A DNA stretch of 64,000 nt from Erysipelothrix amsterdamensis (GTDB taxonomy: Bacteria; Bacillota_I; Bacilli_A; Erysipelotrichales; Erysipelotrichaceae), in contig NZ_OW659496.1 in assembly GCF_940143175.1 (NCBI RefSeq), forward strand, positions 868,001 to 932,000. Reading direction: 5' to 3'. Below, one piece after another: positions 37,701-44,444 of the stretch. The position numbers and the translations under genes were made by a program. Under the pieces are notes generated by a model. That model ran no database searches. It was not told the origin of the DNA and saw only the letters and a program-made list of their open reading frames with translations. Position 1 is the first letter of the stretch. Each line of letters starts with the position of its first letter.

Positions 37701-38033
37701 GATATTGAAACAAACTTTATGGAACTTGTAGATCAAAATACAGAAGGAACCTATGCAGTTACGGTTCGACTCATTCGGGCACAACGTGCATTCTTCCGTA
37801 TGAAGTCCAATCCATATGTTAAAGAATTTAAAGTAGATGTTACGATTCAAGGTGAAAGTAGTAAACCAATTGTTACGGAACCAAAAGAAGAGTCCGTTAC
37901 ACCTGAAGCACCAACAACACCACCATCGACATTACCAACGACAGGTGTCGGTACACGAAATGTATCAAGCCTTATTACTCTTGGTGGGTTAATGTATGTT
38001 GTTAGTCTTAAAAAGAAACGTAAACAGAAATAA
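31758..38033 (+). CDS. Giant LPXTG-anchored GH2 beta-galactosidase with F5/8 type C and Ig-like domains
   Basis: A 2091-residue surface enzyme. Signal peptide about 1-33. The GH2 sugar-binding, Ig-like and TIM-barrel domains (about 45-620) contain the acid/base E455 in WSLGNEIGE and the nucleophile E536 in YGSETSS. Then come a DUF4982-type beta-sandwich and C-terminal GH2 domains, bacterial Ig-like domains, and an F5/8 type C (discoidin) domain at about 1037-1190. More Ig-like domains follow, then a second F5/8-like domain (about 1535-1720), FIVAR-type helices (about 1790-1940), LPTTG at 2059-2063 and a membrane anchor. It resembles pneumococcal BgaA in plan and should trim galactose from host glycans. 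AGGAGG precedes the ATG. Confidence 0.92.
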   Translation: MNSSFRKAVKIMGVVVAVTCSSVFIEKTPIHAAVVEPVVTKTDSRNVDFNDDWKFKLNVSGTSSPSEIDYDETDWQALSLPHDWSIFFDFDHNSPAQNEGGLLNGGTGWYRKTFVFDKKMDKNVRLNFGGVYMDSTVFVNGKEVGNYPNGYTPFSYDITSYLNQEGPNTIAVKVVNKQPSSRWYSGSGIYRDVSLTYTDDVSIKEYGTTVLTPNLDKEVGKDVTTEVKTTVLNKSKKAEKVKVKTEVVTVDGTSMGKAETKEVEIQAGKEQTLDSTIMVSNPSLWDIDSPVTYRVKTQVLKSNRVVDETVERFGYRYMNWTPSGGFSLNGNDVKFYGVSMHHDQGALGSVANYDAMRRQMEILKDMGVNSVRITHNPADDKLLAIAEDLGLMIIDEAFDTWYGGKKPYDYGRFFEAKATHPEALDGQSWAEYDLKRMVARGKNSPAVIMWSLGNEIGESNSGSAKAVQTIRNLHRWTKEVDDTRYTTMGQDVYRWAPTGGHELISAEVDAVGINYAEDSYKAIRAKHPDWLIYGSETSSATRSRGVYAFPDELRSHDNSAARKYQQSDYGNDHVGWGKTATNSWIPDRDEKGYAGQFIWTGFDYIGEPTPWHNQNQTPPKSSYFGIIDTAGFPKNDFYLYQSQWKDVETDPMVHILPHWNWEKESLLDYNMRTRDGKIPVRIFSNAAKVELFLDDVSLGEKAFVQKTTAYGRPYQEGANAKELYLEWRLDFKPGTLKAIAKDKDGNVIAEDVIKTSKGSAAVELVPEKRVIQNGRDHLSYIHVNVVDENGVMNPNAQNNIIFTLEGNGEIVGVDNGDPASNERYKAQHDGTWQRKAFNGKALVIVKSDGQEGSFKLTAKAENLSEGKTEVFAIEKKPETPSILGFDDVSVFTETHVQPELPKTVNAIYSDGSEKAVDVNWETIEASKLEQPGSFSVKGTVEGVAIPVNATVLVRMITDLIDPVLATPKGTMPSLPSTVIAYYSNGAEVNLPVTWESITDAMIAEAGVLKISGQAHSGGQDYPVFAHITVLEATAVQENIAIRRPQDTYPIATSSYMSGGDRIERINDGTIAFENRWTNWVNNFGDKQEEWVMLEFEKIETIHQVGIHFFTDNTTKVPASLTIETSVDGVTFTPVVNQSKNNNFVVTSGDVKTEIPIKFDKVDAKFVRLNMTSQMNGDKPRPMGLSELKVIGDTFKIEANSKAELEMIHLDTKPLENFKVDQNVYVVGVPFGKALPVLKGTAKAGSFVNVVQPTRDNNYQGKVRVTSEDGLNSKDYDVTYVVSDPVYDHTTLTLDRIEGKTQETIPFKTESLLEDGTAIAPSLLDITYEVVQGDASGIRMNAGLIYLHKEGTYTVKAHVSYGGKTYESNEVSFTVMKNEVQEPIKAFKPVVIRTERSKKIELPKTVTAQYETLFDKDVAVTWDAFDVLRLDEYGTFEIKGRVEGTDIQAVAKVIVEGYVGVESFSLVTPKDKSFKLPFKAKAYHNTGRVDEFNVVWEAFDKENLKTPGTYILKGMVETANTETTLTIRVAAEYEKGDNIAKMWTGSELPAAIASFTNDGPGSNDRVSAMNDAVISYTNTPANRWTNWQAQSREKDWVGIVFADAGTMAPRFVDNFNIGFFEDNGTGYPGSYVIEVLKEGIKPELPTKFGHISSEDSVLNDPNNWVEVQNLKAKPFAYQTMNTLTFDGVETYAVRINMTKQTNKKGLAVTEIEVYDRIAKAHQDFTVTLKVDGKDVDAFTQDHNFVYEQKTNNLPSLELQATNNANITAIEIENGMKYVVRAEDGIKTETYTITYDTSIRDARNALVKMISKAKNVDIEGYESLGVQAMQTSILKAQTAVEDLNTDVKTLQSLTKLLEKNIDDLVAVGDQIDKARESLKAMIDIAESIDRTLYTDESLAALDKQLSFAKVSYEDDSATTVILDVVTQNLREAIFGLEYRDQTVKGPFDSITMNPKVSFEGSTPITEEAFINALNIQNPDGVAFDIETNFMELVDQNTEGTYAVTVRLIRAQRAFFRMKSNPYVKEFKVDVTIQGESSKPIVTEPKEESVTPEAPTTPPSTLPTTGVGTRNVSSLITLGGLMYVVSLKKKRKQK

Positions 38034-38041
38034 TCATTTAA

Positions 38042-38059
38042 GAAAGAGCTCATTTTATT
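38042..38059 (+). terminator. Left arm of the beta-galactosidase terminator, split by an IS
   Basis: The left arm AAGAGCTC and, beyond the IS, the right arm GAGTTCTT plus a T-run (39425-39440) form a stem (one G-T pair) around the loop ATTTTATT. That loop sequence is exactly the direct repeat flanking the IS. Confidence 0.82.
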
Positions 38060-38072
38060 GGAGTAGTAAACT

Positions 38073-38109
38073 AAAAGTAGACAAGTAAAAAAGACTTGTC
38101 TACTTTTTT
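38073..38109 (+). terminator. IS-borne terminator just inside the left end
   Basis: The stem AAAGTAGACAAGT / ACTTGTCTACTTT (13 bp, 7-nt loop) is followed by a T-run. It lies between the left inverted repeat and orfA and should stop incoming transcription, in effect replacing the beta-galactosidase terminator that the insertion split. Confidence 0.85.
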
Positions 38110-38147
38110 TGTGTAATAATAAAATCAGAGATAAAACGGAGGTATTA

Positions 38148-38522
38148 ATGATGGGAAGACCCAAAGGTGGATTAAATAATAAATGGACTTATGAGGATCG
38201 TATTAAAGTCGTTACACGTCATATTGATGAACATATAAGTGCTGCGAAACTATCACAAGAAACAGGAATACCTAAAGGAACGATTAATGGTTGGATTGAT
38301 CGATTCATGCGCGATGGTAATGAGGGTTTAAAAAACAAGAAAAAGACAGGAAATCATTTTTCTGCGCTTCATACGAGTAAATCATTAACTGAGATCGAAC
38401 GACTTCAACTCGAAATTCTAAAACGAGATATTGAGATTGCACGATTAAAAAAAGGGTACCAGGTGAAAGGAGTTGGTGTAAACAAGGAGTTCGTTACTTT
38501 AAAAGACAAGAATTCCAAATAG
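38148..38522 (+). CDS. IS3-family OrfA (helix-turn-helix part)
   Basis: The start at 38148 (or the ATG at 38151) has GGAGG upstream. The protein of about 124 residues has an N-terminal HTH (SAAKLSQETGIPKGTINGWI) and a C-terminal leucine-rich helix. The slippery run A_AAA_AAA at 38447-38453 followed by GGG is in phase for -1 frameshifting into orfB, whose frame is open from that point. Confidence 0.88.
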   Translation: MMGRPKGGLNNKWTYEDRIKVVTRHIDEHISAAKLSQETGIPKGTINGWIDRFMRDGNEGLKNKKKTGNHFSALHTSKSLTEIERLQLEILKRDIEIARLKKGYQVKGVGVNKEFVTLKDKNSK

Positions 38523-39381
38523 CACATGATTTATCTTTTAAACATCCGATTACGTTCATTCTTAAATTTATGAATTTGAACCGATCTGGTTATTACAAGT
38601 GGTTAAAGCATAAAGATGATCTCAATATTTATGAACAAAAAAGAGCGATTCTTAGCGTTGTGATTAAAGACTGGCATCGACGTTTTCCAAGTTATGGTTA
38701 TCATGATATCGCTGCAGTCATGAGAAAGCAAAGTGATTTAGGGTTTGAATTTTCAGATAATTTAATCCGCAAGTGCTGCAAGTTTTTAAATATTAAATCA
38801 AAAGTTAAACACTATTCCTATAAAAAATCTGGAACACAAAGTCGAATTTATCCTAATATTATAAAGAATCAATGGAAGGCAACAAAACCTTTAGAAATTA
38901 TTGTTTCAGATATGACACATATTCGAAACAAAGGGATTAATTATGAATGGACCTTAATAGTTGATACCTTCAACAATGAAATTATAGGTTCTGCATTATC
39001 GCGTACAACTGGTGATCCTAAGCCTTACTACAAGTGTCTCGAGGATATTCTTGCGCTACTTAAGGATAATAAAAAAACAGCTCCCACGATTCTTCACACA
39101 GATCAAGGAGCTGTCTACCACTCTAAAGCTTTCGCTAAAGCGCATGAAAATTATAACATAATTAGACTATGTCACGAGCTGGAACACCTACAGATAATCC
39201 AATTGTCGAATCATTAAATGGATGGATTAAAGCAGAAATGGCGTGTGATTATCAATACTGGTCCGTAGATAACTTTGAAAATTTTATCGAAGAATATGTA
39301 CATTATTTTAATTTTGAAAGACCTGCTTACTGTTTAAATTACAAAACCCCTATCCAATATAAAATGGATAAGGGTTTCTAG
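38450..39381 (+). pseudogene. IS3-family OrfB, inactivated by a 1-bp frameshift
   Basis: Reading in the -1 frame from the slippery site, orfB is open from about 38450 through 39217. The DDE motifs are SDMTHIRNKG (first D), HTDQGAVYHS (second D) and NPIVESLNGW (E), but the E lies in the next frame (39169-39381). Expected codons for a RSMSRAG-like join read AGA-CTATG..., consistent with loss of one base near 39167. The frameshift separates the last catalytic residue, so the transposase is dead unless frameshifting occurs. Confidence 0.88.
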
Positions 39382-39424
39382 TCTTTTATTAATGTCTACT
39401 TTTGTTTGACAACTCCATTTTATT

Positions 39425-39616
39425 GAGTTCTTTTTTTTGTTTTTAGATAGTTTCAAGGAGTGGTAGAAAATTATATGTATACTATGCTTTTTTTAATGAA
39501 AGGAGAGGTCTGTTATGAAAAAACAATCTAAGATTCCTCTAATTATATCTTTCGAATAACCTTTTGATATTTTTAGAGTGCTCACCTTTATAAAGGTTTA
39601 AAAGGCAGGTAAATTT
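39425..39616. other. Short region between the IS and the GNAT pseudogene
   Basis: It begins with the right arm of the split beta-galactosidase terminator. A 14-codon frame with a fair ribosome site (39515-39559, starting MKKQSKIPL) follows. It may be a leader peptide or the stub of a decayed gene, and I cannot support a function. Confidence 0.4.
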
Positions 39617-39985
39617 ATGAAAAAAGTAAATATTGATGATTTACGCAATCATCAGTTTCAGGATGCATTTATTGAATAATTTCAGGAATTTGGGTATCAG
39701 ATTCCTGAAAACGATGTGTTTTTTGAAACCATGAATAATGAACAAGATAATAAAGTACTAGCATACGAAGCGGATGGTAAGCTTATTGCATTTATAATGT
39801 AAGGACTGGCTTCAAAATTACTTATTGAAGTGGAAGCATTTGCTCAAAGAAATCAACGATTTAAACTGATCCTAACAACTGATTCTGCAGATGATTTGTA
39901 CTTGAAAAATGGCTATATACTGGATCAAAGTTATACCGCTAAAAACAATTATTCTGTATACATCAAGTACCTACCGTTTAGATAA
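39617..39985 (+). pseudogene. Decayed GNAT acetyltransferase
   Basis: One continuous frame of 123 codons is broken by two in-frame TAA codons (codons 21 and 62). The first part reads like the N terminus of a GNAT protein up to ADGKLIAFIM. After the second stop it continues as GLASKLLIEVEAFAQRN, which resembles the helix after the acetyl-CoA loop, so the central acetyl-CoA-binding part (roughly 25-35 residues) seems deleted. It ends DLYLKNGYIL, the usual GNAT C-terminal motif. There is a GGCAGG ribosome site. Gene death by stops plus deletion is clear. Confidence 0.75.
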
Positions 39986-40258
39986 TTCAAAATCCTCAAT
40001 TCAATGACTGAAACGATTCGATTTTCAAAAACACCAAATAAAAAATTGGTGTTTTTTTATAAATTGAAACAGTCAGAATCATTTTAAAGACTTGTCTCGA
40101 TAAATTTTAGACGGATTATTTATAAATTTTTTCGATCATAATTAAGCACATAAGAATTCCGAACTTCTTTTGCATAATCAACTCATAATATCAGTGTGAT
40201 TTTATGGTGAAATAGGGTATAATATATGCTACGTTAAAAATTAGAAAATGGAGTTCTT
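39986..40258. other. Intergenic region upstream of the TIGR02206 gene
   Basis: It contains a terminator (below) and an AT-rich stretch with a -10-like TATAAT at 40218-40223. I see no gene. Confidence 0.4.
40027..40060 (+). terminator. Terminator after the GNAT pseudogene
   Basis: The stem AAAAACACCAA / TTGGTGTTTTT with an 8-nt A-rich loop is followed by a T-run. Confidence 0.85.
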
Positions 40259-40993
40259 ATGAATCGATTAATTGAAAATTTATACTTTAGTCAAAATCCT
40301 TTCAATATCTACTCTCCCATTCATATCTTGATGTTAGTTTTGGTGGGAATTTGTGTAGGATTATTGATTAAAAAACGTGAAGAGATTGCAGCGGGTGGAT
40401 ATCAATCCTTACGTTGGATTTTCCTTGGACTGTATTTTATCCAACAAGTTCTGCTTTATAGTTGGTATGGCATGAATCAGCAACTAACGTTGAATGATGC
40501 GCTGCCTCTTTATCCTTGTCGGATCTTACAGATCATGACGATTATCCTCTTAATTACGAAACAGGAACGTATTTATGAAGTCCTGGGACTTCTTGGAATC
40601 CCGGCAGCTGTGACTGCGTTAATTCTCGCAGATACAAGTGGTTTTAGTTTTCCAAATGCAATGTTTATCCAATTCTTTGTAGGACATTCGATGATGATCT
40701 TGGTTCCCTTGTATATGAAGTATCGCTATCATTTTTCAATCCAGGAAAGTGCAACGGTAGGCGTTATTAAAATGGTTGGAGGCTATTTTGTTGTTGTAAG
40801 TTTCATCAATCATTTACTTCATACAAATTACGGTTATGTATCTGCACCACCATCAGCCTTGAGTTTTCTCAATGGTGTACCAAGTATTATTTATACATGT
40901 GGTTATTTCATGATTTATGTTGGTGTTGTACTTATTGGAAGCAAGATTGCAACACATGAAGAAGAAGATATTATTCTTACAATTGAATCCTAA
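40259..40993 (+). CDS. TIGR02206 family (YwaF-like) membrane protein
   Basis: A 244-residue protein with about seven hydrophobic segments. It has the family landmarks of TIGR02206/YwaF: SPIHILMLVLVG near residue 20, LPLYPCRILQIMTII (about 81, with conserved Pro/Cys), FFVGHSMMILVPLYM (about 141) and the C-terminal INHLLHTNYGYVSAPPS block. The function is unknown. TTAGAAAATGGAG gives a ribosome site. It has its own terminator. Confidence 0.8.
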   Translation: MNRLIENLYFSQNPFNIYSPIHILMLVLVGICVGLLIKKREEIAAGGYQSLRWIFLGLYFIQQVLLYSWYGMNQQLTLNDALPLYPCRILQIMTIILLITKQERIYEVLGLLGIPAAVTALILADTSGFSFPNAMFIQFFVGHSMMILVPLYMKYRYHFSIQESATVGVIKMVGGYFVVVSFINHLLHTNYGYVSAPPSALSFLNGVPSIIYTCGYFMIYVGVVLIGSKIATHEEEDIILTIES

Positions 40994-41006
40994 CAGTGTT
41001 AAGTTT

Positions 41007-41040
41007 TAAAAAGCCAATTCATGTTGAATTGGCTTTTTTT
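41007..41040 (+). terminator. Terminator of the TIGR02206 gene
   Basis: The stem AAAAGCCAATTC / GAATTGGCTTTT with loop ATGTT is followed by a T-run. Confidence 0.9.
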
Positions 41041-41050
41041 AATAACTATA

Positions 41051-41079
41051 AAAAAACCACTTTTGAAACAAAGTGGTTT
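41051..41079 (-). terminator. Terminator of the MFS transporter gene
   Basis: On the minus strand the stem ACCACTTT / AAAGTGGT is followed by TTTTTT. The gene stop lies directly upstream. Confidence 0.85.
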
Positions 41080-41085
41080 GTGTAA

Positions 41086-42222
41086 TTATTTTAATTTACG
41101 ATCAGATATAAACGCAAATACAACCATTGCGATTGCATTAATCGCTAGCACATTAATTGCGAAGACCATACTTGTACGATCAGCGATTGAACCAATGATT
41201 TGAGGTGTAATAATTCCACCTAAAGCGGCACATGTTAAAAGCAAGGCTAAACGTTTTTGATTACCAATAACATATTTTGATGTATTCGCAATACTTGTAG
41301 GGTAGATTCCGGCAAGACATAAGCCAAGACCCAGAATTGAAATTGTAATAATTACAGGATTCATAGTTGAAACAAGTCCGAAGAATGCGAGTGCAGCTCC
41401 AATTGTGTAAATTAGAACTAATTTTGTTCCTTTAACTTTTTGAGAAATAAATGCAGTGATTAAACGACCAATCATGATCATAATCCATGTTAAGGAAACA
41501 AGTGTTGCTGCAAAAGCATCCGATAGAATATTCATACTCTTTAGGTAAGTCATAAACCAACCATTAATGGTATTTTCAAGTCCAAGATAGAAGAACATTA
41601 CAAATGCAACTGCGAAGAATGCAAAGTCTAGTTTTTGTGTTTCCACAACAGTTGTAGATTTTTGTTGTCCCTTTAAATCAAGATCCATTGTAAGATAGTT
41701 AATCCATGAAATTGTTGTAATGGCTGTTAAAAATAAAATGAGTTGGTTAAAATCAAACCCGATTTTCTTTAAGCCGATGATTACAAATGATGCAAGTCCT
41801 GCACCGATAGCGAAGATCGTATGAAGCATATTCATGTCTCGTGATTTGTTATCACTTAAATCATTTACGATTGCATTACTTAAGATACTTACAGCACCAC
41901 GACCAATACCCATTAAAATAAAGCCGAGCCATAGTATTTTACGGATTGAATCTGTAAACACAACGATGGATAAGAAACTCAATGGTACAAGAGCAGCAAG
42001 GATTCCAATCGCAATCTTATTTCCAAATCGTTCGGATACGAAGGGACTGATAAAGTTTGAGAGTAGGTTACCTACGGCAAACATTGAGAGCAAGGTTCCT
42101 GCATCACTGTATGATAGATTCAAGTTCATAATAAGGTCTGGCATAATTGCGCCAATACCTAGGATAAAGATCCCACTTAAGAAGAAACTAAAGTAGGTTC
42201 TTAAGATTGTTTTGTTTTTCAT
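41086..42222 (-). CDS. Major facilitator superfamily transporter
   Basis: The start at 42222 is chosen because GGAGGAAAG lies 8-12 bp upstream. The 378-residue protein has 12 membrane segments. It has a weak MFS A-loop motif (VSERFGNKIAIG, about residue 61) and the fold and C-terminal pattern of FucP/fucose-permease-like or YfkF-type carriers. Its substrate is unknown. Its promoter carries the same AACCGGTTTAC box as the hyaluronate lyase promoter, which makes transport of a sugar from host glycans a plausible inference. Confidence 0.85.
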   Translation of the reverse strand: MKNKTILRTYFSFFLSGIFILGIGAIMPDLIMNLNLSYSDAGTLLSMFAVGNLLSNFISPFVSERFGNKIAIGILAALVPLSFLSIVVFTDSIRKILWLGFILMGIGRGAVSILSNAIVNDLSDNKSRDMNMLHTIFAIGAGLASFVIIGLKKIGFDFNQLILFLTAITTISWINYLTMDLDLKGQQKSTTVVETQKLDFAFFAVAFVMFFYLGLENTINGWFMTYLKSMNILSDAFAATLVSLTWIMIMIGRLITAFISQKVKGTKLVLIYTIGAALAFFGLVSTMNPVIITISILGLGLCLAGIYPTSIANTSKYVIGNQKRLALLLTCAALGGIITPQIIGSIADRTSMVFAINVLAINAIAMVVFAFISDRKLK

Positions 42223-42275
42223 ATTGTTATTCTTTCCTCCACAAATCATCACATAGGGTGACGACAACACTAACC

Positions 42276-42304
42276 ATTCTAATTAAGTAAACCGGTTTTG
42301 TCAA
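42276..42304 (-). promoter_or_regulatory. MFS transporter promoter with embedded AACCGGTTTAC operator
   Basis: On the minus strand TTGACA (42304-42299), a 17-bp spacer and TAGAAT (42281-42276). The spacer begins with AAACCGGTTTAC (42298-42287), a CCGG-centred palindrome identical over 11 bases to the one inside the hyaluronate lyase promoter. Placement between -35 and -10 is typical of a repressor site. Confidence 0.75.
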
Positions 42305-42426
42305 ACAAACCTCTCTAGATTGTTGGAATTGAATACAATGTATCGATTTATTTCATTTTAAGTCGCTTTTTACTTGCATGGAAGCAGTCACTCACGCATA
42401 ATATATATAATAATTAGGAGGACGTT

Positions 42427-43389
42427 ATGATACCAATTACGATTATTTCTGGTTTTTTAGGATCGGGTAAAACAACATTCATCAATCAAATACTGCGCGA
42501 GTCTCAAGAGGATACAATCGGTTTGATCATTAATGAGATCGGATCAGTAAATTTGGATAAAGCATTTATTAAGTACGAACAAGATCGAATTTTTGAAATT
42601 AATAGTGCTTGCTTATGTTGTGTTGACGATCGCGAATTTGAACGTGCCATCTTAGATTTAAAAACGCAATTTGAATCGCAAGATATGCAGTTGAAATCTA
42701 TTATTATTGAAACAAGCGGTTTGGCGGAAGTGAATCCCTTAATTCAAACAATATTAAAATCACAACCCATTCAGAAACAGTTCTATTTGAATGAAATCAT
42801 CACCCTTGTGGATGCGGTAAATGGGGAACAAGCACTTGAAAATTATCGAGAATCCTTAGAACAAATTGCTTTTGCAGATCGCATCTATATTACGAAAACG
42901 CAATCCACGCCTTATCACTTATTAGGGAAACTTAAAGCGATTAATCCTCTAGCTCCTGTTTCGCTTTTAAAACAAGATCAAACGTACATCCATCTTCTGA
43001 ATGAAGATCGTTTTGATGCATCCCACACCAAGTATGCGTCCCTGAGTGAATCCGTTATAGATCAAGCACAAGACACAAAGCATCATCGTCATTCTCATGT
43101 TGATACATTAACGCTTTATGCAGAAAATCCACTCTCTTTTTCGGATTTTAAGGATTGGCTTGTGGATTTGGTTGAAGTGATGGGACATGATTTACTTCGT
43201 TATAAAGGAATTTTATCGGTAGAGGGTCTTGAAACTTCCATCGTAGTTCAAGGCGTCGCAAGTACTTTTATGATCGACTATGGCGATGAAATTGGGGATT
43301 GTCGAAGTCATTTCGTGCTTATTGGACGTAATATTAATGTAGAAAAGATTCAAGAATCATTTAAGGCGCTGGAGCGTCATAAGGAGTAG
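42427..43389 (+). CDS. COG0523 GTPase (CobW/ZNG1 type metallochaperone)
   Basis: A 320-residue P-loop GTPase. GFLGSGKTTF (residues 9-18) is the Walker A motif. CLCC (62-65) is the family CxCC metal site and IIETSGLAEVNPL (about 96) follows. A His-rich segment DTKHHRHSHVD (about 218-228) precedes the CobW C-terminal domain. Family members deliver zinc, cobalt or other metals to enzymes. No cobalamin or nitrile hydratase genes adjoin it, so zinc handling is the simplest guess. GGAGGAC precedes the ATG. The next gene starts 4 bp later. Confidence 0.88.
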   Translation: MIPITIISGFLGSGKTTFINQILRESQEDTIGLIINEIGSVNLDKAFIKYEQDRIFEINSACLCCVDDREFERAILDLKTQFESQDMQLKSIIIETSGLAEVNPLIQTILKSQPIQKQFYLNEIITLVDAVNGEQALENYRESLEQIAFADRIYITKTQSTPYHLLGKLKAINPLAPVSLLKQDQTYIHLLNEDRFDASHTKYASLSESVIDQAQDTKHHRHSHVDTLTLYAENPLSFSDFKDWLVDLVEVMGHDLLRYKGILSVEGLETSIVVQGVASTFMIDYGDEIGDCRSHFVLIGRNINVEKIQESFKALERHKE

Positions 43390-43393
43390 CACA

Positions 43394-43987
43394 ATGTATA
43401 TTGTTAAAGTAATGCAGTATGAGCGTCATCATACATTAGGGGTCTTTGATACGGAAGCAAATGCGCTTAACTTTATCAAACAAATTCCTCATATTGAAAT
43501 TGAACAGTACCAAATTGATGGGGTTGAGGAACCTTTTGTTGATTATTCGATCAATCGTGATTCTCTCGGTGATTATGAAGAGATACACTACAATGGAAAA
43601 CAAGTGCCCATAACCAAGCATATGTTTGTTCCTAATGAGCGAATTTCTGTTTTTGTTATTCCTGTAGTATATATGGACAGTCCGGAGACAGGACTTGTTG
43701 ATGATGCAACACAAGTTGATGCATATATCGTAACCAATGAAGAAGTAGAATCGTATATCGATAAAAGAGAATTTCTTGCACGAAAAATAATGGAGGAAGC
43801 AGATGCACGTGGTTTTAAAAATATCGAACGTGCTTATGCTGGATCGGAAGATGGCGAGGCGATTATTGCCGTAGATGCATCAGGAAACAGTCGTTTCTTA
43901 ACGCATTTGGATGCAGGTCTTGTAGATCAATTTGAATTTAATGACGAAGAAAAACTGAAAAAAATAATTGAAAATACGTTTGAATAA
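43394..43987 (+). CDS. Hypothetical acidic protein
   Basis: A 197-residue soluble, acidic protein that I do not recognise. It starts 4 bp after the COG0523 GTPase and is probably co-translated with it, so a link with metal handling is possible. There is no signal peptide and no membrane segment. The C-terminal half contains NIERAYAGSEDGEAIIAVDASG, which looks like a beta-hairpin. Confidence 0.7.
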   Translation: MYIVKVMQYERHHTLGVFDTEANALNFIKQIPHIEIEQYQIDGVEEPFVDYSINRDSLGDYEEIHYNGKQVPITKHMFVPNERISVFVIPVVYMDSPETGLVDDATQVDAYIVTNEEVESYIDKREFLARKIMEEADARGFKNIERAYAGSEDGEAIIAVDASGNSRFLTHLDAGLVDQFEFNDEEKLKKIIENTFE

Positions 43988-43993
43988 GTGAAT

Positions 43994-44028
43994 CGCACCT
44001 TAAGTGGTGCGGTTGAGATTTGAATTTA
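43994..44028 (+). mobile_element. Solo IS30-type right end (remnant)
   Basis: Thirty-three of 35 bases match the right end of the IS30 element at 47110-47144, including the hairpin-forming CGCACC...GGTGCGG part, the GGTTGAGATTTG inverted repeat and the extra GAATTTA. No transposase or left end is nearby. Like the complete element it directly abuts a terminator hairpin (44030-44067), so it is probably a remnant of an insertion that was later deleted. Confidence 0.75.
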
Positions 44029-44029
44029 T

Positions 44030-44067
44030 AAAAAAAATCCTACACACATTATGAAGGATTTTTTTTA
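44030..44067. terminator. Bidirectional terminator between two convergent genes
   Basis: The stem AAAAAAATCCT / AGGATTTTTTT with a 14-nt loop has an A-run on the left and a T-run on the right. It serves the 43394 gene and the minus-strand gene ending at 44076. Confidence 0.82.
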
Positions 44068-44075
44068 TAAGCATC

Positions 44076-44339
44076 TTAACCAAAAAGTCGTTGCGCTTCA
44101 CGAATGCCATTGCGAGTGAGTTCGAAGCCACCTACAACCCATAACTTTGTATAACCTTCAGACTGGAGTAATGTAATGCTTTCGGTAACTTGTTTTGCAT
44201 CGATATTGAGATTTGATGCAATTTCTTCAATGAATGAACTGTTAAAATTGGAAACAGTTCGCGAACAGTCGTTACGGTCACATCGTGTTTGATATAAAAG
44301 ATAAAGTTGTTCGAGTACATCGCGTTGTTGTTTTTGCAT
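44076..44339 (-). CDS. Small winged-helix-like protein
   Basis: An 87-residue protein. The predicted helix pattern with FIEEIASNLNIDAKQVTESITLLQSEGYTKLWVV is like a winged helix-turn-helix: recognition helix about residues 46-60, then a wing. A CxxxxC pair (CDRNDC, residues 20-25) could be coincidental. The function is unknown, possibly a small regulator. GGAGGAA precedes the start. Confidence 0.65.
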   Translation of the reverse strand: MQKQQRDVLEQLYLLYQTRCDRNDCSRTVSNFNSSFIEEIASNLNIDAKQVTESITLLQSEGYTKLWVVGGFELTRNGIREAQRLFG

Positions 44340-44392
44340 GGTATTCCTCCTTTATCATAATTATAGCACGTGTTTGTGAAAGGTCATGGTTG

Positions 44393-44421
44393 TTGACTTG
44401 TTGGAGTGATAAACCTAAAAT
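44393..44421 (+). promoter_or_regulatory. Promoter of the lipoyl-relay gene
   Basis: TTGACT (44393-44398) and TAAAAT (44416-44421) are separated by 17 bp, about 24 bp before the start codon of the next gene. Confidence 0.65.
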
Positions 44422-44444
44422 TTAGTTAGAAAGTAGGGGATATT

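Larger units (their letters stand above)
38060..39416 (+). mobile_element. IS3-family element, second type, with broken transposase
   Basis: The element is about 1357 bp with imperfect ends GGAGTAGTAAACTAAAAGTAG (left, shown to 21 as blocks GGAGTAGTAA and ACTAAAAGTAG) and the inverted match beginning GGAGTTGTCAAACAAAAG. The repeat ATTTTATT flanks both sides (38052-38059, 39417-39424); depending on where the ends are set, the duplication is 6-8 bp. It is unrelated at the ends to IS copies A/B. Its orfB has a 1-bp deletion near 39167, so this copy is probably not autonomous. Confidence 0.88.

Noticed and set aside
38447..38453. A-run in orfA as a damaging frameshift mutation
   Set aside because: It is in the correct phase for programmed -1 frameshifting typical of IS3 elements; the true damage is the missing base near 39167.
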